Source: Epichloe hybrida
Lineage: Eukaryota; Ascomycota; Sordariomycetes; Hypocreales; Clavicipitaceae
DNA: 64,000 nucleotides
NCBI GenBank assembly: GCA_019022495.1
Contig: JAFEKR010000035.1
Location: 124,001 to 188,000, forward strand
Reading direction: 5' to 3'
A program made the position numbers and the translations under genes. Positions 1 through 11,965 of the stretch are shown here, piece by piece. Within the stretch, counting starts at the first letter, position 1. The number at the start of each line of letters is the position of its first letter. The notes beneath the pieces were generated by a model that made no database searches, was not told where the DNA came from, and saw only the letters and a list, made by a program, of their open reading frames with translations.

Positions 1-586
1 ATCCGAGGCGGCAAGAACTGGCACCAGGCGGTCTCGGACGCGGGCCTTCTCGTCTTCAGCTATTGTATATTCGCCATTGTCGGTCTGGTACCAAGCACGA
101 TTGACGCGGTGTTTTATGTAAATAACGGCTAAGTAGGACAAATGTTAGGAATCAATAATGCTTGGAAGCGTTGGGGGGGGAGCTGGACAGGCAAGAAGGG
201 GCGGCGGCGGGGAGAAAAGGACATACTCGCAAGGCGCACACTGGCTTCTTGCTCGGCCTCCAAAACGTCGAATAGAGCATCGACGAAACCTGGTTGCTCT
301 TCAATCTAGTTTGCAAAGCCGGCATGTCAGTATTCGGATTCATGCTTGATCGTCGGCCGGCCCCAGCAAAGACGTGCCAATGGCAGATCCACGAGGGTGC
401 TGGTACAGCGGTAGACGGCGGTAGTAAAGCGAAGTCCTCGATTGATGCTGATCCTAGTCTGGCGAACGATGCGATAATCCTTCCCAAGTCACGTACCTGC
501 TTCAGCTGCAACTCGGCCCGTCGTCTGTTGTCGGCATCGGTGGCCAAGCTGCCCCCGAGCAACTCCCGAAGCGCAGCAGTATCCAT
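1..586 (-). CDS. Importin-beta family nuclear transport receptor (importin-7/8, Nmd5/Sxm1 type), N-terminal part only
   Basis: The 5' end of the gene lies at 586 and the rest runs off the window at base 1. Three exons are visible: 497-586, 227-305 and 1-128, with introns of 191 and 98 nt (GTACGT and GTATGT donors, TAG acceptors). Spliced, the N-terminus begins MDTAALRELLGG, continues through AELQLKQ-IEEQPGFVDAL and reaches TVIYIKHRVNRAW, then DEKARVRDRLVPVLAASD. This is the importin-beta N-terminal layout, with the importin-7/8 type IYxKxRVNRxW segment. Members carry cargo such as ribosomal proteins and kinases through the nuclear pore with Ran-GTP. Only about 100 residues of an expected protein of about 1000 are present, so the Nmd5 versus Sxm1 assignment is open. 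The reading frame stays open across both splice junctions, which supports the model. Confidence 0.85.
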
Positions 587-2590
587 GCTGAGCCCCGAAA
601 AAAAAAGAAAGAAAGAAATTGGCGGGATGAGGCGAGGCTGGAATGGCGTAAATGTACGGGAAGGGGGTTTACGTGGTTGTGGTCGGTCAAGTCTCAGGGA
701 CGAGATGGCGGGGCATTTACCAGTCTGTATCGGTATCGGTATCGGTGGTGGCCCTGGTGGGTGGGCACTGGGCAGATGCAGGCGGAAAGGGTCAAATTGT
801 CGTCCCTGTCCGTCCCTAAAACAATCCAAGCCTTAATAGCCAGTCCAGGTATGCACGCACCCGATCTGCGCATACGCAAGGCGCAAGACGGCCGGTGGCT
901 CGAGATGGGTCGGCTGAAGCTGAAGCTGAAGCGCAGGAGCGCAGGAGCGCAGTGAAGAAATAATAAGATGAGGGGGAGGGGGGGGGTATCAAGATGCCAA
1001 AGTGCGAGAGAGCAAAGACGAAGGGCAAGCCTCCGTGAACAGCAGACGGCAGCGCGAAGGGAAGAAGGGAGGCGGAAGTGGGAGGCAAAAAAATATCACC
1101 CAGGACCGTGGTAAACTGGGGTCGTGCGTGGCTCTCGACTTGGCCCACCGCGGCACGATTTTTTTTTACATACGGTAATTTTTTTGTTTGATTTTTTTGG
1201 GGACCTTGCAAAAATGGGGCCACACACAACCCAACACACAACCCAACCCGTTGTCGTTTTATTATATATATCAGCACCACTCCAATCGAGTGAATGCCCT
1301 CGCACTCGCTGCGCTGGGGTCTCGGGCATAGAATGCGTCTTGGAGCCAGCCCGAGCCGACGTGTATTACTCCATGTAGGCCTAACAAAGTTGCACTGTGC
1401 GGAGGTGATGATGAATCCCCCTTGTCTGCACCCCTTCCTCTCCTTCCTTCTATGTACACACATATGTATTGAGCAGCGCTTCCAAGCACCACGTCGCACA
1501 CCGCCCTCCAAGGGTCCATCTGAATGAAGCCCAACATCGAAACTTTCCAAGAGTCAAGACTGATAAATCATCAGTTGCCAGGCACAGAGTCAGATGCAGG
1601 GCAGTGACGCGCTTGCCATGCCAACGCGTCCCTCGCCGGGTGCTTGGATCAGATCATCATCAGCGGCATCAATGCACGCAAATCACCATCGCCGGACCGC
1701 CATCATCATCCCAAGCCGAAAGTAACACAGTCAATGCCGCTCCCGCCCCATGTACATCTAGTCCTCATCACCTGCTCTCTTCAATACCATGCTCATATGC
1801 AGCCACGCCCAGTTATGGTCATACTTTCATTCAACATAAAGGCTCTGCCGCTTCCATCTTGTCACCCTGGGGATCTCGGCTTCCATTTGGCACACAATGC
1901 ATAATTAGTAGCCATCCATTCATTCAATCCATGATTTAATCCCTTCTAGAATCACCCTTCCAAATAAAGGAGTAGCATTACCAACTTCACTTTCGCCATC
2001 TAAACTGTGCCGGTCCTCTCACAAATCACAAAGAAGATGCACATAATACCGTTCCAAGTATACCCGCAATCAAAGCATCTGTACAGCCAAAAGTATCGAT
2101 ACAGCATGGCATATTACACGCTCCCCACGTCCCGTGCCAGGAAGGCCTTCCCAATTTCATCGCAAACCGTCCAAATTTCGGTGGACATGTGCTGTAAGTT
2201 CGACCCAGGGTTGACAAGAAGGAATCTTTAGAGCCCAGTATCCCCGGGACGATGGGGATGTTTCGAGGTCCATGTAAATTTGTCCGCTTGGAATTGCGCC
2301 AGAAGGGACAACGTGAAAACAGAGTGCAACAGTGGCCCATAGCTGTGGTTTTCCCAATGGAGAAGCGTGGTGTAATGTAGTGGTTCGTCAAGAACAATGT
2401 ACATTGCTGAGACAGACTCCTTGAACTTACTGCGACAAGAACCTTGATGTATATTTCCTGAATTACAGGTAGATGTTCTGTTCTCCGAATGGATTGAAAT
2501 GAAACCCAAGTCATGTAATTGGTGGCGATACTGCCACGAACAAGTTGAGCGCACGTGCTACGACGCCTTTTCCATGGGGAAAATAGAACT
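587..2590. other. Intergenic stretch, no gene recognised
   Basis: This is upstream sequence of the importin gene. It holds homopolymer and CT/GA-rich tracts (around 600-620, 960-990 and 1155-1200) typical of fungal promoters and 5' leaders. I find no reading frame with recognisable protein similarity, no tRNA and no bounded repeat. Confidence 0.5.
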
Positions 2591-2599
2591 GGTCTCTAG

Positions 2600-3700
2600 T
2601 AGTCACGTCCAGAATAATTTGGTTCAACTTGTCCGACTGTGCCTAGGGTTGCATCTCAACATACCCGGACAATCATCCAGTTGAACCGGAATATTGAGCT
2701 CCTCCTGCAAGGTAGTCCTTGCTTGTGATATGAAAATAGAACCAGACGAATGCGATCCAGAGACGAGGGAGGAAAAGGGGGTTTTCTGTTTCCGTCGGAA
2801 TATCCCACCAGCGCGACACAAGCTCACAATATCTAGTTAGGATTCAAGACGTTCTCATGTTAGTTCACTCTTGGACCGCAGAGAAGACATAGCAAGATTC
2901 CACGATGAGAAAAGGGCATCCGGAATGAAGTGCGAAGCAATAGCGGGAGAGGATCCTTTTGAAGACATCTGGCTAGTATATACAAGCTCGAGTAACTTAC
3001 CAAGCTGCCCAGACATTGCCCCGTTTCAAGCGCACACAAAAGCAAGGCGACAATCCAGAGCCACGGTAAGCCGGTCCGGAATTGGAGACACAGTGGCGAG
3101 CAAAGTCACAATCCAGCCATTAGGGCGATTCCACAGAAGGACGGGATCCAGGCAGCAAGGTAATGGAACGGAAACCCCAAATATACACCAACGTCGACGA
3201 CAATCCCAAGTCGTTCGACCCAGCCGACGCCATCGAGAAAGAGAACAGAGACGCGTGCATAGTTAAAATAAACATCATTCATCCAGGGCCCTCGAAAGAG
3301 CCGGCGTAAAGAGTAGCAAAAGAAACGCGAGTAAAAAATGCAGAATCCCAACCAACGAAAGATTCATAGCAAAAATGTCTAGAACCGAGGGCCATGCGTG
3401 GGGAATGCAAAGGAGAACATATCCGAAGGGCTAATAACGAGTCGGTTTATCCCAAATCCAGAGGAGTCGCTCTTCGATCCAGAAGACGCGGTGGTTGGGA
3501 GGTATCGGACGAGAGATTGTCCGCGTGGAGTGGCTCATGAAGCAGCAAACTTGCTATTCTGAAGAACATAGCCCAGGAAGAGTGAATCCGAGGGTTACAG
3601 ACATCCTTGGAGCAGATAAAACAATGAGCGCATGACGCCAGTCCAGGAAACCGGCTATGTGGTTGGATTCCAGGTCTCGGTCATCCAGAATTAAATGAGC
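2600..3700 (-). pseudogene. Possible decayed membrane O-acyltransferase (wax-synthase-like) gene
   Basis: On the minus strand several separated reading-frame pieces appear in an order that resembles a fungal wax-synthase-domain protein. They are CNPRIHSSW (near 3590), PPNHRVFWIEERLLWIWDK (near 3480), a hydrophobic piece ending VDVGVYLGFPFHYLAAWIP (near 3150), RILSRYCFALHS (near 2940), and LWIAFVWFYFHITSKDYLAGG (near 2710). The last resembles the family's conserved pattern of a hydrophobic segment followed by a loop containing His. Some breaks look like introns: a GTAAGT donor after LGSL, and a CTAACTAG acceptor near 2845. Others need frame changes or stop codons. The family's N-terminal 100 or so residues would have to overlap the 3' end of the rfeG-like gene, so the copy is probably truncated. 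The similarity is judged from memory and is weak piece by piece. Confidence 0.28.
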
Positions 3701-3819
3701 AGAAGCAACGCACAATCACATAGGTTGGCAGCCCGTGAGACTTTTTCTTCTAACAGGTCCGAGGTGGGAAGACAGAGTAAGAACGCAGGAGATGAAGAAA
3801 CTAGCCTCCAAGGATTTGG

Positions 3820-5158
3820 TCATCTTCGAGCAGGCCGATGTTGCTGTCTATCGCTGTCCCTATCACTACGACGGATACTGGATCCTGTTGGGGGGGTTTG
3901 ATTCCTTGCAGCGGCAACGGACGGCCGGGATGCGCGTGGTTCGTCGAAATTTTGGTGTCCTTGGGCTGCGAATATTGATTGCTGCTGGGGCTGGGGCTGC
4001 TGCTGGGGAGGAACAGGGCCTGCGGGGGAAGCTAAAATAATTAGACTCGGGGCCTCTTGGGTGAGCTGGGTTCGCATGATCTCTGCTTGGACGCACCTCG
4101 ACCATAGAACGGGTCATGGGGCTGTTGCATGGCTGAATACGAATGACTGCCGGTGGTGGAAAGGGGAGCCTGGCTTTGGAATTGATACTGTGGCGCCGGC
4201 GCTGAATACCCGGGCTGAGGCTGTGGTGCCGTCGAGTAGATGGGCTGCTGAGGAGCAGCTGCGGAAGTTCCCATACGACTTGAATAATGATCATTGGAGC
4301 TTCCATAGCCTGACTGTGGTAAGTTGGCACCAGTGCCGACGTACGGAGGGTCCTGACTTGTTTGGTATCCTGGACGCATCATTGGACCAGGTTGATTGGG
4401 AGCATATCTTGGGTCCGGAGTGGGTGTTTGTTGAGACTGTTGATAGCCAGCATTGAAAGCGCCGCCGTTGGCGGCACCATACGATTGTTGCTGCGGCTGC
4501 TGGTACGTGTTGGGAGCACCAGTGTATCCCGGAGCACCAGTTCCAGGGTATCTTGGGCCGTCAAATGAATCACGAGGGTAGGATTCCGATTGGTAAGGGG
4601 GCTCGGTTGGCCCATGGTGCTGCCGGGACTGGTGAGTTTCGGAGTAGCGGTATTGGACTGCTGGAGAGTTAGATGACAGTCTCGCAGGAACGCCAGTGGC
4701 ATCTCTCGAGGCGTGGATACCTCCAGGGGTATTGCGCGAAGTCTGCGCACGTCTTTCACTATCCCAACGCGCGGAATCGGCTTTTAAATCCTCGATCATG
4801 GCCTAAACATTTTGATATTCAGTCTCAGCAATATATCCCGGTGGGTTCATGCGGATGCTTACGGTTGTCAAATTTCGGTATGCAGTGATATAGTAGCCTT
4901 GAACGACCTGACCGGTTTGGGGATTCTATTCGAGTCAATCCTAATTAGCAAATGAAAATCCAAAATACGTAGGGAAAGAAAAACCCTCCATACCTCATAG
5001 TGACCAGGCCGCACCAAGGCATCGTTGCCCAGGTAGCGGCAAATGTCGGCTGAGATGACCTCACGGTCAATGCCATCGCGTGGCACAAAGTATTCGTTCT
5101 GTCGAGTCGTGGTGGCCTGTGTAGAGGTTCCTTGGCTGCGGGGTTGTTGCCTCGACAT
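3820..5158 (-). CDS. rfeG: RfeG-like fungal regulatory protein, proline/glutamine-rich
   Basis: Four exons: 4994-5158, 4863-4925, 4097-4802 and 3820-4031, giving 381 residues. The ordered N-terminal block (residues about 20-85) carries YFVPRDGIDREVISADICRY, then LGNDALVRPGHYE, NPQTGQVVQGYYITAYRNLT and AMIEDLKADSARW. This is the conserved part of the fungal protein annotated as transcription factor RfeG. The remaining 300 residues are low complexity, rich in P, Q, S, G and Y. The last intron (4032-4096, 65 nt) has a GTGCGT donor and a CTAAT branch site eight bases before its AG. Splicing it joins in frame to ASPAGPVPPQQQPQ and ends in an Arg-rich tail (QHRPARR). Without splicing the frame stops early after SSPKRPRV. 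The molecular function of RfeG is poorly known, so the regulator label rests on naming in related fungi. Confidence 0.72.
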
Positions 5159-7616
5159 CTTGTCGGTCGTGGGGGAGGGTAGCTCGACAAGTGCTTATCG
5201 TGGTGGTCGAGAGTGTAGGAGGGGAAGAGAGAGGGGGAGGGGGGGGGGGAGGCGAGGTGGCAGGACGCAACGAGCAAGAAGAGTGAGATGGTAGAGGGAA
5301 GAGTAGGAAAGAGGAAAGGAAAAGGGACCACGTAGGAGGAAGAAGCTGAGGAGGGCTGGGAGGCAGATGCATAAAACGCAGAATCAGCAAGGAATGGCTT
5401 GCACGGTTGGGTCAGCAGGTGGAGAGGGGCGAAAAGGTCCGGCAGGTATTACAAAGGTCAACAGCAGCGGGTGGGAGTGGCAGCGGCAGTGGGTTGTGCT
5501 GGTGGGTTCCAAAATCATGCTGGTGGCCCGGTCCGGCGCCTGCACGTGTAGAAACGGCCAGGTGTTGCAACTCCAGCCCAGCCCAGTGTGATCTGGCGGC
5601 GGCGGTTGCGGTTGCGGTTGCGGCTCTCTCAGTGGGCAACGAGCACACGAAACAACCAGGCGGGAGACGCAAATGGCTAACGCAGGCAGCAGGCAGCAGG
5701 CAGCAGGCAGCAGGCAGGGCAGCAGCAAGGTTGGGCAGGACTGGGGCCAACTGCCAAATCTCCGACCGAGGTGGCGATGGAACAAGCAAGCCGGCAGGTC
5801 TGGTTGGTGGGCAAGCCAGACGATGCCACACACTTTACAACCCCCTGTCCGGTAACAGGCCTAAGCCAAGCAGCCTGAGGAGGGTCCGGTGTGACTTGGT
5901 CAGGTCAACTGATCTGAGTGGTTGGGTCGGGTTGGGCTGCACTGCACCATGTACGGAGTGCCACCGTGACTTAGTCCGTGACTTTGTGCCAAGAAAAGAA
6001 GACAGCTTTTCCCCTATTACAACGACGTTTTGCTCCGATCTCAAGACCAGGTTGACTTGAATTGCCGATCCGGCAGAAATGAAACACACCTATTGAAAAA
6101 GAAGAAAGAAAAAAAAAAAAAGAGAGAGAGGGAGAAAGAAAGAGAGGGGAAAAAAGGTGAAAACGTGACGCGGCGATGCCGATCTGCTTGCTTGTTGGTG
6201 GATCCAACGACACATATGTACACATACATACATAAGTGACCGTGTCGTGAACTGGACTTTTGGTCCGCTTGCTCAATGCGAAATCGCTCTTCGCTCCGCA
6301 TCGATGGTACCAGGCCTGTGGCATGCAGAGAGACAGCACTCGAACAGCGAGGGTACCATAAAGAGGAGGAGGGATGAACTGCATACATGTATACATAACT
6401 CCCGGATGCTGGGCCTCCGCTGCGCAGCTGGTGGTGTGAGATGACCCAGGATCCCGTGGGTTGCGGATGATGCTATCGCCGGTGTTCGATTAGGAATAGC
6501 GCTTGAAGCCAGAAGTGCCGTCCATGTATGTTCATGCATACAAATTACGGATCCGTACGGAGTCCAAGTACACCTTTCGGTTTTTATGCCACAGGGATCT
6601 GACAAAACAAGGCACCGCCTGCTGCGAGAGGACTGACGGCGTACAAGATTCAGATCGGCTCGAGCTGCCGACTTGCTGTGGCAAAGGCGCTCGTGTTACT
6701 TTTTTTGTGCGAGGAACACACGTCAACCCGACTCAAAACAGACATTACGCAGCTTAAACTGGGTGAGGTCCTTTGTGACTCGTCTGGTTCGCGCGTCAAG
6801 TCCAATTGGAGAACAAGAGACGAATAATCGCACGGCTCATATAGTCCTGGTTGACGCTGGGATATACCATTTGTATACATGTTGCTTGTCTATCGTAAGT
6901 TGAGCACGTCTTCATTGGTTGTACCGGGTTCGCGATGGACCAAGTATTATACGCGCCATTGCAAGTCTGGCGATGGAACGAAAGCGCAACGTGCCGGTCG
7001 GTATGCCACGCGGGAGATGGCATGCGCATTCTGCATGGCAGTCCGTACAGTCCACAGAAGCAAGGAAGCGTGTCCATCACTAATCCTGCTGCTATCCATC
7101 CGCTGCGAAAAAGGCTACGGATTAAACAGCACAGGATTAGGCCGTAGTCCGTACCGAATGCCACCATCAATTACCTTCAGCCATCGCCATTTGTTGTACA
7201 AGGTTTTGACTAGTCTCGGGCCGCTGTTGGGCATCGATGCTCCAGCCAATACCAGCTCAACACGCTTTTTGGAGCCACATATGTAAGGCCCAAGACGCTG
7301 CGTCGGCATCAGAACAAACCGAGGACGCCTGCAAGTCTTGGGCTACTCCTGGGTGCTTCATCTTCGGTTTGACCTGGTGTCAAAAAAAAAGGGCTTTCCT
7401 CCAAGGTATAACGCACGAGTATGGAGCACAGCGAGTGGACGCTGGTGGTTTGTATATTGCGCGAGGACCATGTCTTATAGTCCAGCTTGAAAGTGCATCG
7501 TCGGGGAAGATAGGTACTGCATAACCCGAGTCCTGGGACAGATATGCCGTGAATGCATGTCTTCAGCCATGACCAAAGTTGCCAAAAAAAAATATTAATA
7601 ACAATCCTTCCCGGAG
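5159..7616. other. Long intergenic region upstream of the rfeG-like gene
   Basis: No gene is recognised in 2.4 kb. The first 250 bases are strongly GA/CT-rich (5220-5330), as expected of a fungal promoter or leader. A GCAGGCA tandem run lies at 5688-5718, and a GA-rich run with poly-A at 6096-6155. Two copies of TACGGAGT lie at 5952 and 6556. The pol eta gene ends at 7617 on the same strand, so its 3' UTR should lie at the right edge. Confidence 0.5.
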
Positions 7617-9636
7617 TCAGCCGAAATTGAGCTTCTTTTGACCCCGTTCCAGCTTGCCCTCTCGATGTCGCTTTGATCCCGTACCCGGTCCCTTTGGATT
7701 GGAACTGTGAGACGCGGCTGGACGTTGGGCAAGAGCGTGCCCGGCCCTTTCTTCTTCGTAAAGATCTTTGGCCATATGCCAGTCCTGGTGGCTTTGAAGA
7801 TCCTGTGCATCATCATAAGCGGTATTACATCGCGGGCATAGAAATTCGGTCATGGACAATCGACGCTCTTCCTCTGGTCGCGCCGTCGAGTCTGTGGTTC
7901 GACTCGGACATGGCGACCCGACATTGAGAGCGCTCTTGCATGTATCCTTCCTGTCGTCCTCGCTCTCCCTGGAGAAGAATCGCTGTATTCCACCACCCTC
8001 TGCTCTTGACCTGTTGTATGAGCGGTCCTCCGTCTCAACTGGCTGGTTCTCTGGTGATCGAGGAGGACGAGGGGATGTGCCTTCGTCGCTTTTGACAAGG
8101 AAAGCGCCGATACCCATGTTTCCTTTGACACCATCTTCAAAACCACTGACACTGAGACTAAGATTTGCACATGGCCAAACGTTGCCTTCTGAGATGATTT
8201 GCTCGAGCAACTCCTTTGCAGAGTGGAACAGAAATTCCTCGTTGATTGTTTTGCCCGATAAAATCGGTCCTTGTCTACTCCGAGTTTGGCCAGCGTGTCG
8301 GTGATGCAGGTTGATGGAACGTGGCCGTCGTTTATTGTTCAAAACTCCTTCTTCGACCAATCGAGAAAATATGTCGCCGACAAAAATCCTCAGCCACTTG
8401 ACCGCTTGTTCTTCCGTGTTGATGCTGGGTCTGAATGATTTCGCAGATAGCATAGACTTGATTTGTGTTCGGGAATTGACCTCGCTGACATCAATACCTC
8501 GTATAGTGTTGTGAAGCCATAACCCTGTCTCTTCGCCGAGTTTGGTTTTCATCTGATCCAATGATACATCCAAGAGCTCCTTGACGAGGTCTGTGTTGAA
8601 CGTTGACACAACCTGATCTCCGAGTTTGCCGCCTAAATTGCGAATCTTGGTCACCTTGAAGTCTGCCAAAAAGGTATGCACCGCACGACTCCGCACTACG
8701 GTTTGGCTGTTGGGCTTTTTGAAGCCGGAGCCCAACTTGCTAATCATTTTGTTACTGGCTATCCCCGCAGAACAGGTGTATCCTAGTTCCTCGCGGACTT
8801 TGGCGCGTACACTTCGTACAATCTCTGACCCAACCAAGATGGCCACATCGTCCCAGTCCGGATCTTGGCTCTCTTGCTCTTCATCCAAGTCCACCAACGC
8901 GTCGGCTTTCCAGTCGAGAGCGGCAATAGAGGGTAGAGGGAGTTTCTCCGTGGGGTCGTCATATGGTGGAGGGTTTGATAGCTCTGGGAATCGTTCCAGC
9001 AGGACTGTGTGGACATGGGCTGACAGATCGAGGAACACTTCGTCGATGCTAGCCTTCTCAACCTTCTGTAAATGTTGGGGAAGGCTATCCTTGACGAGAG
9101 CGAGAATCTTCCTTGACTCTAGTCTGTACGGATCAAGTGACACTTTGTCCGTAGCAATGTTTGCGGCCGCATCGTCACGGTATGCCCACTTCTCATCCCC
9201 TTCTCGCCACGTCGCGACGTGTTGAGCAATCAAATCAGGACACAGCTTCTTTGCCTCGGCGACGTTGCAGTGTCTACCAATGCCGAAACTACGGGCTGGA
9301 TAATTAATTGCAATGAGTCCTTGCCTGCAGCACTCATTAGCATGTGTCTCTCTGTCTTTTTCTTTTTCGGGAAACATGGTGCCTGGCAGGCATCAAGGAT
9401 GCAGCGCCGAATACTCACCATTGTTGCACAGCGAGAGGCTGGTCCTCGGGCACTCCGAGCCTCACCATTTCACACTGCGCGTAGAAAGCATCGAGGTCGA
9501 CATGTGCGACGACCCGGAGGGGAGTGGACGTGCTGAATGAAGCCAGCTGGCCGAGCTGGCGATATGTGAACTTGGATCGCCTCATAGTGCCAGCCTCAGG
9601 GAGCGATGAGATCTCAGGCAACGATGATGACGGCAT
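7617..9636 (-). CDS. rad30: DNA polymerase eta (translesion polymerase, Y family)
   Basis: Two exons, 9419-9636 and 7617-9324, with a 94-nt intron (GTGAGT...CTGCAG), giving 641 residues. Y-family catalytic motifs are intact: HVDLDAFYAQCE (residues 45-56, first metal-binding Asp) and SIDEVFLDLS (Asp167/Glu168). The palm/fingers motif GLIAINYPARSFGIGRH and the thumb region CSAGIASNKMISKLGSG follow. The C-terminus carries a ubiquitin-binding zinc finger of UBZ3 type (CPRC...HQDWH, about 567-593) and ends with a PCNA-interaction-like QKKLNFG. The enzyme inserts bases opposite UV photoproducts at stalled forks, recruited by ubiquitinated PCNA. Two in-frame starts are possible; 9636 gives an extra 17-residue leader before MRRSKFTYRQL (start at 9585). 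Yeast homologues begin near the latter. Confidence 0.95.
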
Positions 9637-10470
9637 CGCTCAGAACGCGACATCAGACGTGATCGGGAGGCCTTGCAAAAGACAATTCCACGCATCCTCG
9701 GTGGCAGAAGAGCTTGCGAAGAATGGGGCCTCGAAAAGTCGTCGACTTGAACGTTCTTCATTGATTCAAGTCGCAAGGATTGAATGAAGCAAGACGCGAA
9801 GCGAAAGTGGTGGCAACCGCGACCCACTTAAATCTCTGGTCATTTTCAAAAAACCAGCAGTGAGACGCATGTTCATCGAGGCAGATTTTGGATCTGTCAA
9901 ATTTTTGCCCTTGCCCTCTTTTTTCTTGCTTTGTCTCCCGCAGAAAATTCCAGAGAATTCTCGCCGGCTAAAGGCTGTTATCACAAGAGGCAATATCAAA
10001 ATTTATACGTCTGGGCTCAAGGGTAGGCTGCGCGGAAACAGGCTGATTGACGAATTCCCATTGCTCGAGTTCTCATAACAATACAATGCATTGGAGGATT
10101 GCAGAAAACAGGCTATCGCGACTGTTAAATTACTAGAGAATCGTCACAAAACGCTCCCCGGACTACCCAAGCTGTAAAGAAGAGCGGCCTCATTTCAGGC
10201 CAACGCTGCAAGAAAAATGTCTTTTTTTTCGCAAATTCACATCTTATTGAAAAACTTCTACTCGTCTCACATGACAAGACAAGATGACCCATTCGGCTCT
10301 GTTTGCTAGCCTGCTGGTGTGTGCTTGTCCTGTGCGCCAGTAGCCAGCGCTTCGGCAAACGCTTCAATAAGTTTGAAAATTAGTGTAAGCTGGGATGTTT
10401 TATACATCGGTCCCTTCTGTCAGTAGCCGGTGTGGTAATTTGTCGATCGACTTGTGCTTATTTGCCAAGG
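9637..10470. other. Intergenic region upstream of pol eta, no gene recognised
   Basis: About 830 bases lie between the pol eta start and the fucosidase pseudogene. No frame shows family similarity. Any start and signal peptide of the pseudogene would lie at the right end (about 10380-10497), but I cannot identify them. Confidence 0.45.
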
Positions 10471-10497
10471 TGAGCATGTATCACCCGGCCCAATATC

Positions 10498-11815
10498 ATG
10501 TTCAAGTGGAATGATGGCAGCGACTACGCTCAGATCATCGCTGTCCGAGTTCACAACACTGACAAAAAGAATTATTTGACCTGGACGGATCGTCTGTCTA
10601 TTCGACTTCGCTCAGATTCTGCAGACGCCGTCGTTCGTACCAGGGACTCCCAAGCGTCTGGCGCCGAACCAGTCTGACGTTGTTTAAATTGGTGTCAAGA
10701 ATAAACGTACTGGAACTGCGATAGCCAGATATTATGGGCGTGTTGGCAAGAAAGCCGAACTGTTTCCAGAACCTGTGGTTTCGGCGACTACGTGGCCACG
10801 GAAGCAAGCATCAAGCCTCATGCATGTTGCTCCAGATTGGTTCCATGATATCGAATACGAGATTTTCGACGCATCCACTGGGGTCCATGTTCTGTGCCTG
10901 CATATGGAAACACAGGGAAGAACGAGAACTATGCCAAATGGTACGTTTCAGAATTCATCGACGACAAGATAGCTTGATAACTACTAATGGATGATGGAAA
11001 GATATTGGTACTAGATGCAAAACCTAAACGAAAAGACGCAAACCTATTAGTATCGCTTAAGGATTTACGGGAAGGACGTTCAATATGACGACTTCTTCGT
11101 AAACTTTTTAGGAAAAGGGTTTGATCCCAAGGAATGGGTTGATCTGTTCTTGGTCGCTGGGGCTCAGTGATACGTCCCCACCACCAGTAAGAACTTCTGA
11201 ACCCGCCTATGCACTCAAAGCCGATGCAGAAGCAGCCTGACAAAACAGCCTTGTAGAGCACCACGATGGATTTGCCCGGTTCAAACTTTCCATAGGGAGT
11301 AGCAAGAAGTCGTCTATTCAATACAGACCCCAAAGAGATATTATTAAGGGCGTCTTCGGTGCTGCAAAGAAGTCTCAGCCGCATCTCTGTCCAGGTAAGA
11401 AGCAATTCTCTTCTATTTACAGCAAAGTTTCAGACTAATGGGGATCAGGAAAATACTTTGGTATGCCAGAACAATTTAACCCGGCATTTAAGACTCTGAT
11501 AAGAAATACGTATACAGGTTCGATTCCTGTCCCGGCGGCTCATCCAAGAATCTTTTCACAAACGGAATACCTTCTTATGTATATTGGGCTCGCGGAGGTC
11601 GATGATCTCATCACGGGCATTCAGTTGCCCTCGATGAGAACATGGGTCGAAAATTACGGGATGGGCATCATGTGGTGCGACATTTCTGCAACGGGAAACA
11701 ACGCAACCATCTTTGCCTGAGAATGGTTGGACACGGCCCGTGGGAGCAAGACATGAGTGAAATATCCAGAGTTCGATGCGGATGACCGGGAGATTTTGAT
11801 ACTCCAGAGTACATA
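10498..11815 (+). pseudogene. Broken alpha-L-fucosidase (glycoside hydrolase family 29)
   Basis: Pieces in different frames follow the order of fungal GH29 fucosidases. They are WNDGSDYAQIIAVRVHN; RLAPNQSDVV-stop-IGVKNK; CGFGDYVATEAS; APDWFHDIEYEIF; IHWGPCSVPAYGNTGKNENY; YGKDVQYDDFFVNF with DPKEWVDLFLVAGAQ; HHDGFARFKLSI; RDIIKGVFGAAKKSQPHL; YFGMPEQFNPAF; and GIMWCDIS, whose Asp is the family nucleophile. The similarity ends at PGDFDTPEY near 11815, so the C-terminal part is missing. Damage includes alternating frame shifts between about 10630 and 10875, TAA at 10685, TGA at 11168 and TGA at 11718. Two introns are still splice-competent (11187-11256 and 11395-11448). The living gene would encode a secreted exo-fucosidase; this copy cannot make it. 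Confidence 0.85.
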
Positions 11816-11965
11816 CATGTATGTACGTGCAAATTTCAGATGTAACTTTCCGCGCACGGCTAATCCGAAACACAGGTACACATATGAAACAAGGGAAGAA
11901 GCAGAAAGGCATGGATCCACAATTCGTACGGCTACAACAAGGGAATTGCTACGGAGTAAATTGAA

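Noticed and set aside
8626..9225. 199-codon open frame on the plus strand
   Set aside because: It is antisense to the pol eta coding exon and has no similarity of its own.
11515..11540. tRNA-like T-arm (ACAGG-TTCGATT-CCTGT followed by CCCGGCGGC)
   Set aside because: No matching acceptor 5' strand, D-arm or anticodon stem can be built upstream. The bases also read as part of the fucosidase pseudogene exon.
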